From the NCBI GenBank assembly GCA_030429235.1, contig JAUIDB010000025.1, positions 1 through 64,000 of the forward strand: DNA of 64,000 nt, in the 5' to 3' direction. The notes below the pieces were generated by a model, which saw only the letters and a list, made by a program, of their open reading frames with translations, was not told the DNA's origin and made no database searches. Shown here piece by piece: positions 35,956 through 45,475 of this stretch (positions within the stretch are counted from its first letter, which is position 1; every line of letters starts with the position of its first letter). A program made the position numbers and the translations under genes. The DNA comes from Thermoanaerobaculia bacterium (GTDB lineage: Bacteria; Acidobacteriota; Thermoanaerobaculia; Multivoradales; JAIOJS01).

Positions 35956-38040
35956 TTGGCTGAACCCACGTGCCCTCGCTGCGATCACGAACACACTCGC
36001 GGATCGAGCGAGTGTCCGGCGCGTCGGCTGGGTACGGTGCTGGCCGGGCGCTACCGACTCGATTTGCTGCTGGGGGTGGGTGGTTTCGGCGCCGTCTTCA
36101 AGGCCCAACACCTTCAGCTGGCCAAGAGTTTTGCGGTCAAGACCCTGCTCCCCAGAGCGGCCCTGCACGAAGGATTCGTCGACCGCTTCCTGCGTGAGGC
36201 GCGCGCCGCCGCTTCGCTCGACCACCCCGGGATCGTGCAAGTCACCGACTTCGGCACGACCGACGACGGTGTGCCTTTTCTGGTCATGGAATTGCTGCAG
36301 GGTCGCAGTCTCGAAGCGGAGGTTCGAGCGCGGCCGACGAGGACCCTGGACGAGGTCCTACAGGTCGCAGACCAGTTGCTGGACGCCATGGTGGCGGCGC
36401 ACGCAGCGGGGATCGTCCACCGCGACCTCAAACCCGAAAACCTCTTCTGTCAGCAACAGGAGGGGAGGCCTCCTCGGATCAAGATCCTCGACTTCGGCCT
36501 GGCCAAACTCGATCTTGCCGGTGAGGAGCCAGGACTCACCCAGACCGGTACCTTTCTCGGAAGCCTGCACTACGCCAGCCCGGAGCAGGTGAAGGACAGC
36601 GCCAGCGCCGATGCCCGGAGCGACGTGTACTCGATCGGGGCAATCCTCTACCGCCTGCTGGTTGGTGCCCCGCCGGTCGAGGGTGACCGCAGCATGGAGA
36701 TCATGAGCCGCGTCATGCTCGGCGAGGTCGAGCGGCACCCACGGGTCCGTCGGTCCGAGGTGCCGGTATGGCTGGACGCCATCGTGGCTCGTTGCCTCGC
36801 CTTCGCTCGGGAAGACCGCTACCCCGATGCCAGTAGCTTGCGGGCGGCCCTGGAGTTCGGCCGCGGATCGAGCCAAGGGCTCTCGGAATCGTCGGTTTCG
36901 TCCCCGGACATCTCGTCCGGGGTGACCCAGATCATGCCCGAGCGGATGACGGTCGGCATCGAGCCGGCAATCGGCGGCGATCGGCCGGTTCCGACGGGTG
37001 CGTCGGAGGGTTCGCCCAGGGGCTGGTGGCGGTGGGCCCTGGGGGTGGTCGGTCTGGGAGCCGTACTGTGGTTCGGAGTCTCCCTCTTCGAGTCGGAGAA
37101 GACCGAACGCTCCGAGGATGAGAGGCCAGCGGAGGGCGTCGACGTGGTGACACCGCGGATTCCACCCGCACGACCGGGGATGGTCTGGGTCGAGGGCGGG
37201 GCCTATCGACAGGGGATCGACGCCCTCGAGTTGGAACGTGATTTCGCCTGGTGCCGCGAGTTGGCGGGTGATGCTTGCGAACTCAGCGTCTACGAACGCT
37301 CGACGCCTCAGCGCCAGGTCGTGGTGTCACCGTTTTGGCTCGACCAGTACGAGGTGACCAACGCGGCGTTCGCGCGCTGGTTGTCGACCACGGCGGCCGC
37401 GGTCGAGGACGGACGTCTGGTCTTCCTCGACGGTGACCTGATCGTCGATCTCCATCCGACCTACGGCGGGGTCGAGGTAAGCGCTGGGGCAGGCTTCGCA
37501 GCGCGGGAAGGCTGGCAGAAACGGCCCGTGGTCCAGGTGAGTTGGTTCGGGGCCAATCGGTACTGTGCGGCTCAGGGCAGCCGGTTGCCGACCGAAGCCG
37601 AGTGGGAGTACGCGGCACGCGGCACTGAGGGACGGAGGTTCCCTTGGGGATCCGAGGAACCGGTCTGTGGGCAGGTGTTCTACGGCGGCCGGGAAGGGGG
37701 ACCCTGCGCGGCCACCGCGGGAGGACCTCGTCCGGTGGGAAGTGCGCCTGGCGACCGCACCGCCCTAGCGCTCTCGGATCTCGGAGGCAACGTCTCGGAG
37801 TGGGTGGCGGACGGAGTGTCGTCGCACTATCAGGACTGCGCCGAGCCCTGTCGCAACCCCTCGACGCCTCCCGCGGGAGAGCGTCGGTCGTTTCGGGGGG
37901 GCAACTGGTACGAGATCGCAGAGATGACGCGAGGTGCCGGACGCTACCAGTACCCGGCCACCTCGGTGAGCCCCACGATCGGGTTCCGGTGTGCCAGTGC
38001 GGCTGCGAGCGACACGAGCCCCACCGGCGTACCCGACTGA
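35956..38040 (+). CDS. Ser/Thr kinase with transmembrane segment and FGE-like (SUMF1) domain
   Basis: A 694-residue receptor kinase. It begins at TTG 35956 with GAGGAT 8 bases upstream; the first 20 residues include a Cys-rich motif (CPRCDHEHTRGSSEC). The kinase domain follows with GVGGFGAVFKA, AVKTLL, catalytic loop HRDLKPEN (from H155) and DFGLAK. A transmembrane helix lies around residues 355-377 (WWRWALGVVGLGAVLWFGVS). Outside is an FGE/SUMF1 fold (about 408-685): FWLDQYEVTNAAFARWL, RLPTEAEWEYAARG, NVSEWVADG, RGGNW and GFRCA. The catalytic cysteine region of true formylglycine-generating enzymes is not conserved, so the domain probably binds a ligand. A DUF4384 gene follows after 63 bases. 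Confidence 0.9.
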   Translation: MAEPTCPRCDHEHTRGSSECPARRLGTVLAGRYRLDLLLGVGGFGAVFKAQHLQLAKSFAVKTLLPRAALHEGFVDRFLREARAAASLDHPGIVQVTDFGTTDDGVPFLVMELLQGRSLEAEVRARPTRTLDEVLQVADQLLDAMVAAHAAGIVHRDLKPENLFCQQQEGRPPRIKILDFGLAKLDLAGEEPGLTQTGTFLGSLHYASPEQVKDSASADARSDVYSIGAILYRLLVGAPPVEGDRSMEIMSRVMLGEVERHPRVRRSEVPVWLDAIVARCLAFAREDRYPDASSLRAALEFGRGSSQGLSESSVSSPDISSGVTQIMPERMTVGIEPAIGGDRPVPTGASEGSPRGWWRWALGVVGLGAVLWFGVSLFESEKTERSEDERPAEGVDVVTPRIPPARPGMVWVEGGAYRQGIDALELERDFAWCRELAGDACELSVYERSTPQRQVVVSPFWLDQYEVTNAAFARWLSTTAAAVEDGRLVFLDGDLIVDLHPTYGGVEVSAGAGFAAREGWQKRPVVQVSWFGANRYCAAQGSRLPTEAEWEYAARGTEGRRFPWGSEEPVCGQVFYGGREGGPCAATAGGPRPVGSAPGDRTALALSDLGGNVSEWVADGVSSHYQDCAEPCRNPSTPPAGERRSFRGGNWYEIAEMTRGAGRYQYPATSVSPTIGFRCASAAASDTSPTGVPD

Positions 38041-38087
38041 ACTGCGACTTCACCAGGGTCGGATGGACCTCCGTCCGGTGGCGATGG

Positions 38088-38103
38088 TATTCTCGTTCGG
38101 ACC
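38088..38103 (+). promoter_or_regulatory. Possible -10 (TATTCT) before the DUF4384 gene
   Basis: TATTCT lies 10 bases before ATG 38104 and no Shine-Dalgarno sequence is present, suggesting a separate short-leader promoter. Confidence 0.3.
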
Positions 38104-38904
38104 ATGAATCGACCGACAACTCGCTGGTTCTCGTTCTCGCGCACCTTGGGATGGCCGAGTGGGCTGGCTCTGAGTCTCACCTTGGTGGGATTGGGTTTGG
38201 TCCTCCATCCCGCCACTGCGCTGCAGCAGGAGCGCGGTCTCGTCAAGGTAGCAACCCCCGAGGAGCCCCCCCTCGAGTTGACGGTCCGGGTCAATGGCAA
38301 GAGCGGCACGCTCATTCGAGCCCTCGAGTCGGGGGACGGTCTGGCCAGCGGGTCCCACCTCGAGTTCCTGCTTTCGGTCGACCGACCGGCCTTCGTCTAC
38401 GTCGTGCAGAGATTCGCTGACGAGACGGCAGCCGTGCTCTATCCCGAACTCGGGGACTTTCAAGTCCCGGGCAACCTCGAGGTCCGCATCCCAGAATCGG
38501 GTTCCTGGTTTCAACTCGACGACCAGATCGGTGAGGAGCACATCTATTTCGTCGCTTCGATACGCCCCCTGGCCGAGGTCGATCGCGCGGTCCATACGGC
38601 CGTCGAACGGGCCCGCGAAGAGGGAACCCTGGAGGGAGAGGCCACGGCCGAGGACGAAGTCGCGAGTGCCGCCGTGGCCAGTCAAGCCGCCGAGGAACGA
38701 CCGGAGTCACCGAAGCCGAGTGGCGGGCCGGTCGCCGAGACGACCCCCAAGGCTCCCTCCGCGGCCCCGGCACCCCTGCCGGCAGGACTGGGAACCCGGG
38801 GGCTGGTCAAGACGCTGGGCACCGGCGGAGCCGAAGTCACGGCCGACGAATCGGGCCTGGCGATCTATCATTTTTGGCTACAACACCACGATTCGAGCGA
38901 GTGA
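38104..38904 (+). CDS. DUF4384-domain exported protein
   Basis: A 266-residue protein with a hydrophobic N-terminal signal segment (LALSLTLVGLGLVLHPATA). Residues about 55-150 form a DUF4384-like beta domain (SGSHLEFLLSVDRPAFVYVV, AVLYPELGDFQVPGNLEVRI, EEHIYFVASIRPL), then an Ala/Pro/Glu-rich low-complexity linker. DUF4384 modules are often fused or adjacent to caspase-like peptidases; a CHAT protease-like protein is encoded convergently one gene away. It ends 14 bases before the next gene, with which it is probably co-transcribed. Confidence 0.78.
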   Translation: MNRPTTRWFSFSRTLGWPSGLALSLTLVGLGLVLHPATALQQERGLVKVATPEEPPLELTVRVNGKSGTLIRALESGDGLASGSHLEFLLSVDRPAFVYVVQRFADETAAVLYPELGDFQVPGNLEVRIPESGSWFQLDDQIGEEHIYFVASIRPLAEVDRAVHTAVERAREEGTLEGEATAEDEVASAAVASQAAEERPESPKPSGGPVAETTPKAPSAAPAPLPAGLGTRGLVKTLGTGGAEVTADESGLAIYHFWLQHHDSSE

Positions 38905-38918
38905 TGTCAGGAGATCCC

Positions 38919-39752
38919 ATGAACCAGACCCGAAGAGTTCTCGTCCTCGTCGCCTTGACCTTGACCCTGGCCAGCGCGGCGTTCGGCGGCCGGCGCGAGA
39001 TGATCCGCGTGGGCCCCAGCAACACCTGGTGTCCGGTAGGTATCACCGGCGGAGCGGAGGCTCCCTACCTCGATTGGAACTCCGACCCCGGGGTCCTGAA
39101 TCAGGGGATCTTCGAGTTGAGCTTCGTTGCCTCGCCGGCGGGGGCCACGACCCTGACCTTCGACACCGAGGATGTCGGTCGCCTGGACAACATCTTCCTG
39201 GTCGAACGCGCTGACCTCTTCGACGACGGTGTGAGCCTCTGGGACCTCACGCAATGCCACTCTGGCAGCGTGGCCGAGTACCCCGATAGCCGAGCGCCGG
39301 TCTTCACTGCGGCCGCACCTCCCTTCGACTTCCACGAGGTGTTCGACGACGACCAACCGACGCTCGAAGCCGCGGGTTGGACCTTCCTCAACGCTACCGT
39401 GTCGGGCGGCGGAGACTCCGCCACCGAGGCAGTGGTATTGGGCGACGACTCCACGATCAGCGACGCCTGCCCGCCGAACGTCGGGTGTACCACGGGGCAC
39501 GTGGCCCTGAACGGCGCTCCCGGAAACCCCGCGCGGGTTACGGTGCCGGTGAGCGGTTTGCAACCAGGTGTCACCTACACGATCGTCGCCTGGTGGGACT
39601 TCGCACCCGATACCCAGATCGGCATCGAGTTCAGCGAAGCCGTCATCGAGGTACCGGCTCTGGAGCCTACGGGGCTCGCCCTACTGGTCTTGCTGCTGGT
39701 CGCTTCAGCGATCTTCGTGGTCAGGCGGCGGTCGGCTACCGCGCGCCGCTGA
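38919..39752 (+). CDS. Secreted protein with C-terminal sorting/anchor signal
   Basis: A 277-residue protein from ATG 38919, which has AGGAGATCCC just upstream. It has a signal peptide (VLVLVALTLTLASAAFG), a soluble beta-rich body with several cysteines, and a C-terminal tail VPALEPTGLALLVLLLVASA followed by an arginine-rich end (RRRS). The order VPxL, hydrophobic helix, basic tail is that of IPTL-CTERM-like sorting signals. It overlaps the convergent CHAT gene by 17 bases. The function of the mature domain is unknown. Confidence 0.74.
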   Translation: MNQTRRVLVLVALTLTLASAAFGGRREMIRVGPSNTWCPVGITGGAEAPYLDWNSDPGVLNQGIFELSFVASPAGATTLTFDTEDVGRLDNIFLVERADLFDDGVSLWDLTQCHSGSVAEYPDSRAPVFTAAAPPFDFHEVFDDDQPTLEAAGWTFLNATVSGGGDSATEAVVLGDDSTISDACPPNVGCTTGHVALNGAPGNPARVTVPVSGLQPGVTYTIVAWWDFAPDTQIGIEFSEAVIEVPALEPTGLALLVLLLVASAIFVVRRRSATARR

Positions 39753-42700
39753 GCACGAAGGGCGCCCAGTGGTAGGGGCTCGCCCAGCGGGCCTGGCGAC
39801 GGATCTCGCGCTGTGCCGCCTGTAGGGCTCGAGCGCTGCTTCGTCGTGGCGACGCCGCTTGGCCGAGCCCCAGTTCTCGGTAGAACGCGGTCATGAGGGC
39901 GGCGGTCGAAGCGTCGTCGACCGGCCACTGACTGGCCAGGACCCGGCGCGATCCGGCCGCCAGGAAACCCCGGGAGAGCGCGAAGACTCCCTCGCCGTCG
40001 ACCTGATGCCCCACGTGGCTGTCACATGCGGAGAGCACCACGAGTTCGGCCTCGAGGGGGAGTTCATAGATCTCGAAGAGCTGGAGGAACCCGTCGTTCT
40101 CGGAGGTTTGGGGCTCCCCTGCGGCGGAGGCGGTCGGGGTGAGTGCCAGGGCGGCCAGCAGGGAACCGGGACTCTCGTCGACCAGTCCGTGGGTGGCGAA
40201 GTGGATGGTGGGAGGCTGCTCTTCGAGTCGCTGGCGTACGGCGGTTTCACTCGCCTCCGGACCGAGCAGCAGCTCCAGTCCCTCGTCGGTCACCAGCTGC
40301 TCGATCCCTTCAGCCTCTCGGCGGGTTCCTGGGAGGCGGGGTAGCCGGCCGTCGGTGCGCAGGAAGTTCCGGCGGAGGTCATCGGAATCGGCGGCCAGGT
40401 CCGGGGTCGTTGGAGGGGCTTCTGCCTCCCCCGAGAAGTCGGGGTCGGCCACCGCCAGGATCGGGGTCCAGGAGTCGCGAGGGGAGCGCTGCTCCAAGTT
40501 GGCGAGGACGGTGGCCGAGGCCGCGTAGCTGATGGCGGGCCCCGCGTCGAGCCAGTAGGTGATCTCGCCGGTGGGGCTCGGTGGCTCGACCACCAGGGCG
40601 GCGAACGGCAGTCGCTGCAGCGCTCCGTCGGGGACGATGGCGACCTGATCGGCCGCCAGAATGCGGTCGCGAATCGGCTCCGGGATCACGATCTCCCACA
40701 GCTGTTGGAGGAGCCGGGTGCTATCGGCGACCGATTGCCCCACCGCGCCTCCGACCTTGATGAGACCGCGGGTCCCCTGCAGGGAGGTCAAGGCTCCGAG
40801 TTCTTGCGGCGAACCGGCGACCAGGGTTTCCAATCGCTGCCGAGTCAGGGGCGTGCTCTCGTCGATCTGGAGGGCGTAGACCTCGAGGGTCCCAGGGAGG
40901 GGTGGAATCAGGAAGAGAAAGCTACCGGTGGCACTCACGTCGTACACCAGCAGAAGGTCGTCTCCCGTGAGCAGGTCCTGCTGCAGTTGCGCCGCGGACA
41001 CGGTTTCGCCGCGGTCCGACATGAGTCGCTGCCAGAGGGGGCTGGCGTCGCGAATTCGGGCGGCGGCCTGGTCGACCTGGCGGGAGGCCAACGAAAGATC
41101 AGACTGTAGTGTCGCTAGCCGTTGGTTGCGCTCCGCTCCCCGTAGGTCGGAGCGCTGCAAGAGGAAGAGGATCTGGCCCTGGAGTTCGGCGAGTCGAGCG
41201 CGGCTCTGGCGGTCTTCGGCCTCCAGGACCGCGAGGCGGGCAGCTGGAATCGAGCGGCGCAGGTCGACGCGGCCAGCAGCGAGTTGCTCGAGAAAGACGC
41301 GCGCCCGCCGCCGCTCGGAGATCTCCAGGGCCTGATGGATCTGACCGCGCTCCAGCTCCCAGGCGACGAGTCGTTCGAAGTAGCGGCTCCAATGGCTGAA
41401 CGAAGCGGCGCGGGCGGTGTCGCTGCCTCCGGTTTCCACCCGCATGGCTTCGACACCCGCCACCGCTTGGCGCATGGACTCGACGGCCGCGTCGAGCTCA
41501 CCGTGCTGGTATTCGAGTTCGGCCAGGATCGCCAGCGCGTCGGAGCGTTCGGCCGGATGCGGCCCCCCCAGGATCAGCACTTCGAGGGCCTCGTCCACGA
41601 GGGCCCGGATGTGAGTCGCGTCACCGCCACGGTCGAGTAGACAGCGGGCCCGGTGGACTAGGGTCTGCGCGGTATCCGGATGCTCCGCTCCCAGCGTCGA
41701 CCGGCGGATGCCAAGCGCTCGATCGAACAGAGTGTTAGCCTCGGCGGCGCGATCCCCCCGACAGAGGAAGACCGCCAGGTCGTCACTCGCCTGCGCCAGA
41801 AGGGGATGCTCTTCGCTGAGCGTACGGTTCAGGATCTCCAGGCCTTCGCGGAATCTCGATTCGGCTCGGTCGTTCTCCCCGGTCAGCGCCAGGAAGACTC
41901 CGTGTTGGTTGAGGCGCCAGACCAGGGCTGGATTGTCGTCGCCGACAATGCCACGGGTGCGACGCACGGCTTCCTCGTAGAGTGGGGCCGCCTCGTCGAA
42001 ACGACCCTGAAACCGCAGAAGTTCGGCCCGATTGATCACTACCGTGTTCAGGGCCCAGGTGAAGCGGTCGGGATCCCGACTCCAGATCGCTTCTGCCTCG
42101 CTCAGCCGTTGCTCACTCTCGCGGTAGCGGCCGACATCCTTGAGAAGGATCGACAGGTTGCTCAATGCCGTCGCCGTCACGCTCGCAGCGTCGGGGGCGG
42201 ACGATCGACGAAGGCGTTGGATCGCGCGTCGGAAGATGGGCTCGGCCGTCCGGTAGTCACCCTGGCTCCGCACGACCTCGGCGAGCCCCTGCAGTCCGTC
42301 CCCCAGGGTCACGAGATCGGGTGCCTTCAGCGCCTCCAGCGTGGTCAAGGAGCGCCGAAAGAGCGTCTCGGCTTCCGCGTAGCGTCCCTGTTGCCACAGC
42401 ACCTTGGCGAGTTCGATCCGACCAGCGGCCGCGACCTCCGAGTCGGCGCCGAAGTGGGACTCGCGCAGCGCCTGGGCTGCCAGGTCTTCGGCTTCGGCCT
42501 CGTCCCACCGTCCGAGATAGTAGAGGTGGAGAGCCAACTCGGCGTGGGCCTCGGCTAGAGCGGGGAAGTGGCGGTCACCCTGCTCGAGAAGGAGGGCCAG
42601 CGAGCGCCGGTGGAGTTCTTCCGCGCTGTTCCAGGCCCTGGGCGATGCGGCGTAGAAGAACTCCTCGGCCAACCGCCGGGCGAGGTCCGCGGCGGCGACG

Positions 42701-42963
42701 GGGTCGGCGGTCGCTCTGCTCGCGACCATGGAGTGCGCTGCGGAGGCCGCTCCCTCGACATCCTCCTCCGAGAGCAGGGCCAGAACTCGCTCGACCTCGT
42801 CGGTCCAGGCCTCGGGAGGCGTGGTTGCCGACTCCGAGGGTCCCGCGGCGGCGGCAGTGCGGGCTTCTGGGGCAGCCGAGCAGGCTCCCAGGCTCAGGAC
42901 GGTGAGAAGAGAGAGGAACAGCTGCGCCCAGAGACGGTGCGGCCAGCGAGCAGTCGTGCGCAT
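39736..42963 (-). CDS. CHAT-domain caspase-like lipoprotein with TPR array
   Basis: A 1075-residue lipoprotein with lipobox LSLGAC (Cys28). Residues about 60-560 contain many tetratricopeptide repeats (for example AEALFRRSLTTLEAL-like and EHPDTAQTLVHRARCLLDRG segments), followed by a coiled region. The C-terminal CHAT peptidase domain has its His and Cys dyad in IHFATHG (H925) and VVLSACDS (C980), then FLAAGSRRVLASQWPVDD and the closing SPYHWAPFVLSG. The conserved dyad suggests an active cysteine protease on the outer side of the membrane. CHAT-TPR proteins serve as signalling or cell-death proteases (the Craspase and gasdermin-activating types are examples). The start has TACAAT 9 bases upstream and no ribosome-binding site. 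Confidence 0.9.
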   Translation of the reverse strand: MRTTARWPHRLWAQLFLSLLTVLSLGACSAAPEARTAAAAGPSESATTPPEAWTDEVERVLALLSEEDVEGAASAAHSMVASRATADPVAAADLARRLAEEFFYAASPRAWNSAEELHRRSLALLLEQGDRHFPALAEAHAELALHLYYLGRWDEAEAEDLAAQALRESHFGADSEVAAAGRIELAKVLWQQGRYAEAETLFRRSLTTLEALKAPDLVTLGDGLQGLAEVVRSQGDYRTAEPIFRRAIQRLRRSSAPDAASVTATALSNLSILLKDVGRYRESEQRLSEAEAIWSRDPDRFTWALNTVVINRAELLRFQGRFDEAAPLYEEAVRRTRGIVGDDNPALVWRLNQHGVFLALTGENDRAESRFREGLEILNRTLSEEHPLLAQASDDLAVFLCRGDRAAEANTLFDRALGIRRSTLGAEHPDTAQTLVHRARCLLDRGGDATHIRALVDEALEVLILGGPHPAERSDALAILAELEYQHGELDAAVESMRQAVAGVEAMRVETGGSDTARAASFSHWSRYFERLVAWELERGQIHQALEISERRRARVFLEQLAAGRVDLRRSIPAARLAVLEAEDRQSRARLAELQGQILFLLQRSDLRGAERNQRLATLQSDLSLASRQVDQAAARIRDASPLWQRLMSDRGETVSAAQLQQDLLTGDDLLLVYDVSATGSFLFLIPPLPGTLEVYALQIDESTPLTRQRLETLVAGSPQELGALTSLQGTRGLIKVGGAVGQSVADSTRLLQQLWEIVIPEPIRDRILAADQVAIVPDGALQRLPFAALVVEPPSPTGEITYWLDAGPAISYAASATVLANLEQRSPRDSWTPILAVADPDFSGEAEAPPTTPDLAADSDDLRRNFLRTDGRLPRLPGTRREAEGIEQLVTDEGLELLLGPEASETAVRQRLEEQPPTIHFATHGLVDESPGSLLAALALTPTASAAGEPQTSENDGFLQLFEIYELPLEAELVVLSACDSHVGHQVDGEGVFALSRGFLAAGSRRVLASQWPVDDASTAALMTAFYRELGLGQAASPRRSSARALQAAQREIRRQARWASPYHWAPFVLSGAR

Positions 42964-42978
42964 GGTTTGCCGATTGTA
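42964..42978 (-). promoter_or_regulatory. Possible -10 (TACAAT) before the CHAT gene
   Basis: On the minus strand TACAAT is 9 bases from the ATG, without a Shine-Dalgarno sequence. Confidence 0.35.
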
Positions 42979-43020
42979 CGGCAGTGGCGGCCGCGGGCAC
43001 CGCCCGGAACGAATGACTGG

Positions 43021-44220
43021 CTAGCGGACCCAGTGGGCTCGGTGGATGGCCAAACCGTTGTCGGGATTGATGTGCTGGACCGCGCCTGTCGCCACTTCGA
43101 CGAGGTAGAGCTGGTCGTGCTCGAGGCGACCCTCGACCAACCCCTTGCCCAAAAACCCGACAAACGCGGCGTCGGGTGACCAGAGGATCTGACGCAGGAA
43201 TCCCATGTAGGGAATCGATACCAGGACGCGAGACTGCTGGAGCTCGCGATCGGCGAGCAGGATGGTGGCTGCACAGTCCCGGTCGCGGTCCTCACTGCGG
43301 CAGTGGTCGAGGACGATCGCCAGGTTCTCGCTGTCATCGGACCAGGCCATCAGTTGGAAGACCGAGTTGGCGTGGTCGCCGAGACGAGCGTAGCGGGCCT
43401 GTTGGTACGCTTCGAGTGAGACGCCGCCCCGCCGTTCTCCGGTCCAATCGAAGAACTCGAGCTCGGCCTTGCTGGTGCGGAGCACGATGCCGCCATCGTC
43501 TGGCCGAACCAGGTGGAACTTGGGAGGATTGAACGGCAGGTCGGTGGGGATCGCGAAGGCGCGCCGGGGCTCCCCGTCCTCTCCGACCCGGAAGATCTCC
43601 TGCGAGAGCTTGACGAGATCCTGGCCTCGACCCCGCTGGGTGCGGACGATGAAGTCGGAGCGTCCGAGATAGGGGTTCCAGATCGGCGCCACGATCTGCC
43701 AGGGCTGGTCTGGCTCGGAGTATCGCTGGCGGCGAATCAGCGGCGGCGGGGGTGCGTCCAGCGGCCCGACCCCCAGGGCGGTGAAGCGGGCACCGTCGAC
43801 CTTCTCGTTTCTCAGGTAGAGAGCGCTTCGACCGTCGCGGCTCAACGCTTCGATCCGGTCGACAGGGGAGACCTGCCGCTGGTTTCCTTCGCCGTCCAGG
43901 GACGCGGTGCCCTTGAGACGGGCGGTGTAGACCAGTTCCTGTCCGGTCCAGGTCGAGACGTCCGGCAGCCAGTAGTGGTGCCGTTTTCCCTCACCTCCGG
44001 TCAGCTGGGCCACGAGATGGAGCCGCTCCCGCTCGACGTCGAGACCGTAGATGCCGGTTTCGTCGCGTCGGTAGCGGCCGCGCACCTCGAGCAGCAGGAG
44101 ACGGTCGGCGGAGTCCAGGTCGCTGAGCTTCTTCATGGGTGTTCCTTGGGTCGTCGGGGCGCCGCACCCCAGGGTCGTCCATGGCAACAGAAGGCAGGCT
44201 GCAACCAGGGTTCGAATCAT
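43021..44220 (-). CDS. Lipoprotein with WD40/TolB-like propeller signature
   Basis: A 399-residue lipoprotein with lipobox TTLGC (Cys19). The mature part is rich in repeated beta-strand phrases such as RIEALSRDGRSALYLRNEKV, VFQLMAWSDDSENLAIVLDH and RQILWSPDAAFVGFLGKGLV, typical of TolB/PD40-like propellers, but no exact family is recognised. It is in the same direction as the CHAT gene, 58 bases upstream of it, and the two may form a unit. Function unknown; a binding or sensing role in the envelope is likely. Confidence 0.65.
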   Translation of the reverse strand: MIRTLVAACLLLPWTTLGCGAPTTQGTPMKKLSDLDSADRLLLLEVRGRYRRDETGIYGLDVERERLHLVAQLTGGEGKRHHYWLPDVSTWTGQELVYTARLKGTASLDGEGNQRQVSPVDRIEALSRDGRSALYLRNEKVDGARFTALGVGPLDAPPPPLIRRQRYSEPDQPWQIVAPIWNPYLGRSDFIVRTQRGRGQDLVKLSQEIFRVGEDGEPRRAFAIPTDLPFNPPKFHLVRPDDGGIVLRTSKAELEFFDWTGERRGGVSLEAYQQARYARLGDHANSVFQLMAWSDDSENLAIVLDHCRSEDRDRDCAATILLADRELQQSRVLVSIPYMGFLRQILWSPDAAFVGFLGKGLVEGRLEHDQLYLVEVATGAVQHINPDNGLAIHRAHWVR

Positions 44221-44303
44221 GGCTGCTGTCTACCATGTCGGGGCTCTCGATGCGAGAGGTGGGGAGGGGCGGACGAGTTGCCTGGCGCCCAGGGAGCATT
44301 TGT

Positions 44304-44317
44304 TATACTGAGCGCTC
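44304..44317 (+). promoter_or_regulatory. Possible leaderless promoter -10 (TATACT)
   Basis: TATACT lies 8 bases before the ATG of the DUF4388 gene and no Shine-Dalgarno sequence is present. TTGCCT lies 20 bases farther up, too far for a good -35. Confidence 0.45.
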
Positions 44318-45427
44318 ATGGACTTCTCGGGCCGACTGTCCGCGTTTCCCATGGCAGATCTCCTGCAGTGGGCGATGAACGAGCGGTGTACGGGTGTGCT
44401 CGTCGTGCGACGGAGCCATCGCGAGAAGCGCGTCTTGTTTCGCCGTGGAGAGGTCGTGGGCTGTCATTCCGACGACACGGCCGAGTACTTTGGCCGACAC
44501 CTCGTCCTGCAGGGCCACCTGGGCTTGAAGGAGATCACCTTTGCCCTGCGCTACTGCCACCAGCGGAGCGTGAGGCTCGGAGTGGCGCTGAGGGAACTGG
44601 GCCTTCTCAGCGAAGGCCAGATCAGGGAGGCACTGCGTCAGCACATCGAGGATTCGGTGTGCGACATCTTCCTCTGGCGTCGCGGGGTCTTCTTCTTCAC
44701 GGAGCAGGACTGGCCGGAGGAGGAACTGTCGCCGGATCCCCTGGACAGTATCGGACTGACCCTCGAGGGAGCGCGGTGGCTCGATGAGTACCAGAAGATC
44801 CGGGGCATCTTCCAGCACGACAACATCGTGCTGCACCGCGGGTTGGCGAAACTCGCGCGCCGAGACAGCGCCCTGCAGAGGTTGGTGTACCAGGAGGTCG
44901 ATGGCGAAAAGAGCCTCAGCAAGCTGCACTCCGTCGTCCAGGGTTCCTACTTTCGATTCCTCGAGGCGACCTTCGATCTGGCGATGCGGGAGATCGTCGA
45001 TATCGAAGAGACCGGCGGAGCGACGGAACGCGAGGCTAGCCGCGAGATCGGGATCTACGACCTGCTGATGGAACAAGCCACCGAAGAGCAGAACCAGCTG
45101 TTTCAGCGGCGCATGGCCCTGCCGGCGGATCTGCTCGAGGGGTTCTATCCGTTCTGGATTCGATCTCCCCGGGCCGCCGACCTCGAGGAGTACGATTCCG
45201 CGGTCGCCGCCCTGCTTCAGGAACTCGACGGCAACGTTTCGATCGTCGAACTCCTCGACCGGTTCGACGGTCCAGAGGAGAAACTGACGGAGGCTCTGGG
45301 AGCTCAGCTCCGGGGCCGGCTGTTGGCGCTCCTGCCCAGACCGGCGGAGGAGATCGCCTTGCTCGCCGAGGATTCCGAGGTGGGGGCGGGAGAGATCCTC
45401 TCCCGTCTGCCGCCGTCGCTGCGATAG
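44318..45427 (+). CDS. DUF4388 (PatA-like N-terminal) protein
   Basis: A 369-residue cytoplasmic protein starting MDFSGRLSAFPMADLLQWAM, followed by CTGVLVVRRSHREKRVLFRR and GEVVGCHSD, the usual opening of DUF4388 domains, common near gliding, kinase and two-component genes of deltaproteobacteria and acidobacteria. After about residue 95 comes a helical region (GVALRELGLLSEGQIREALR) and an acidic C-terminal half without a recognised domain. It is divergent from the lipoprotein gene at 43021-44220. A regulatory or scaffold role is inferred. Confidence 0.8.
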   Translation: MDFSGRLSAFPMADLLQWAMNERCTGVLVVRRSHREKRVLFRRGEVVGCHSDDTAEYFGRHLVLQGHLGLKEITFALRYCHQRSVRLGVALRELGLLSEGQIREALRQHIEDSVCDIFLWRRGVFFFTEQDWPEEELSPDPLDSIGLTLEGARWLDEYQKIRGIFQHDNIVLHRGLAKLARRDSALQRLVYQEVDGEKSLSKLHSVVQGSYFRFLEATFDLAMREIVDIEETGGATEREASREIGIYDLLMEQATEEQNQLFQRRMALPADLLEGFYPFWIRSPRAADLEEYDSAVAALLQELDGNVSIVELLDRFDGPEEKLTEALGAQLRGRLLALLPRPAEEIALLAEDSEVGAGEILSRLPPSLR

Positions 45428-45475
45428 CGCCGTGGCGATCGACGACGCGCGGGCCGGTGAGCCGCCGGCGCTTCG

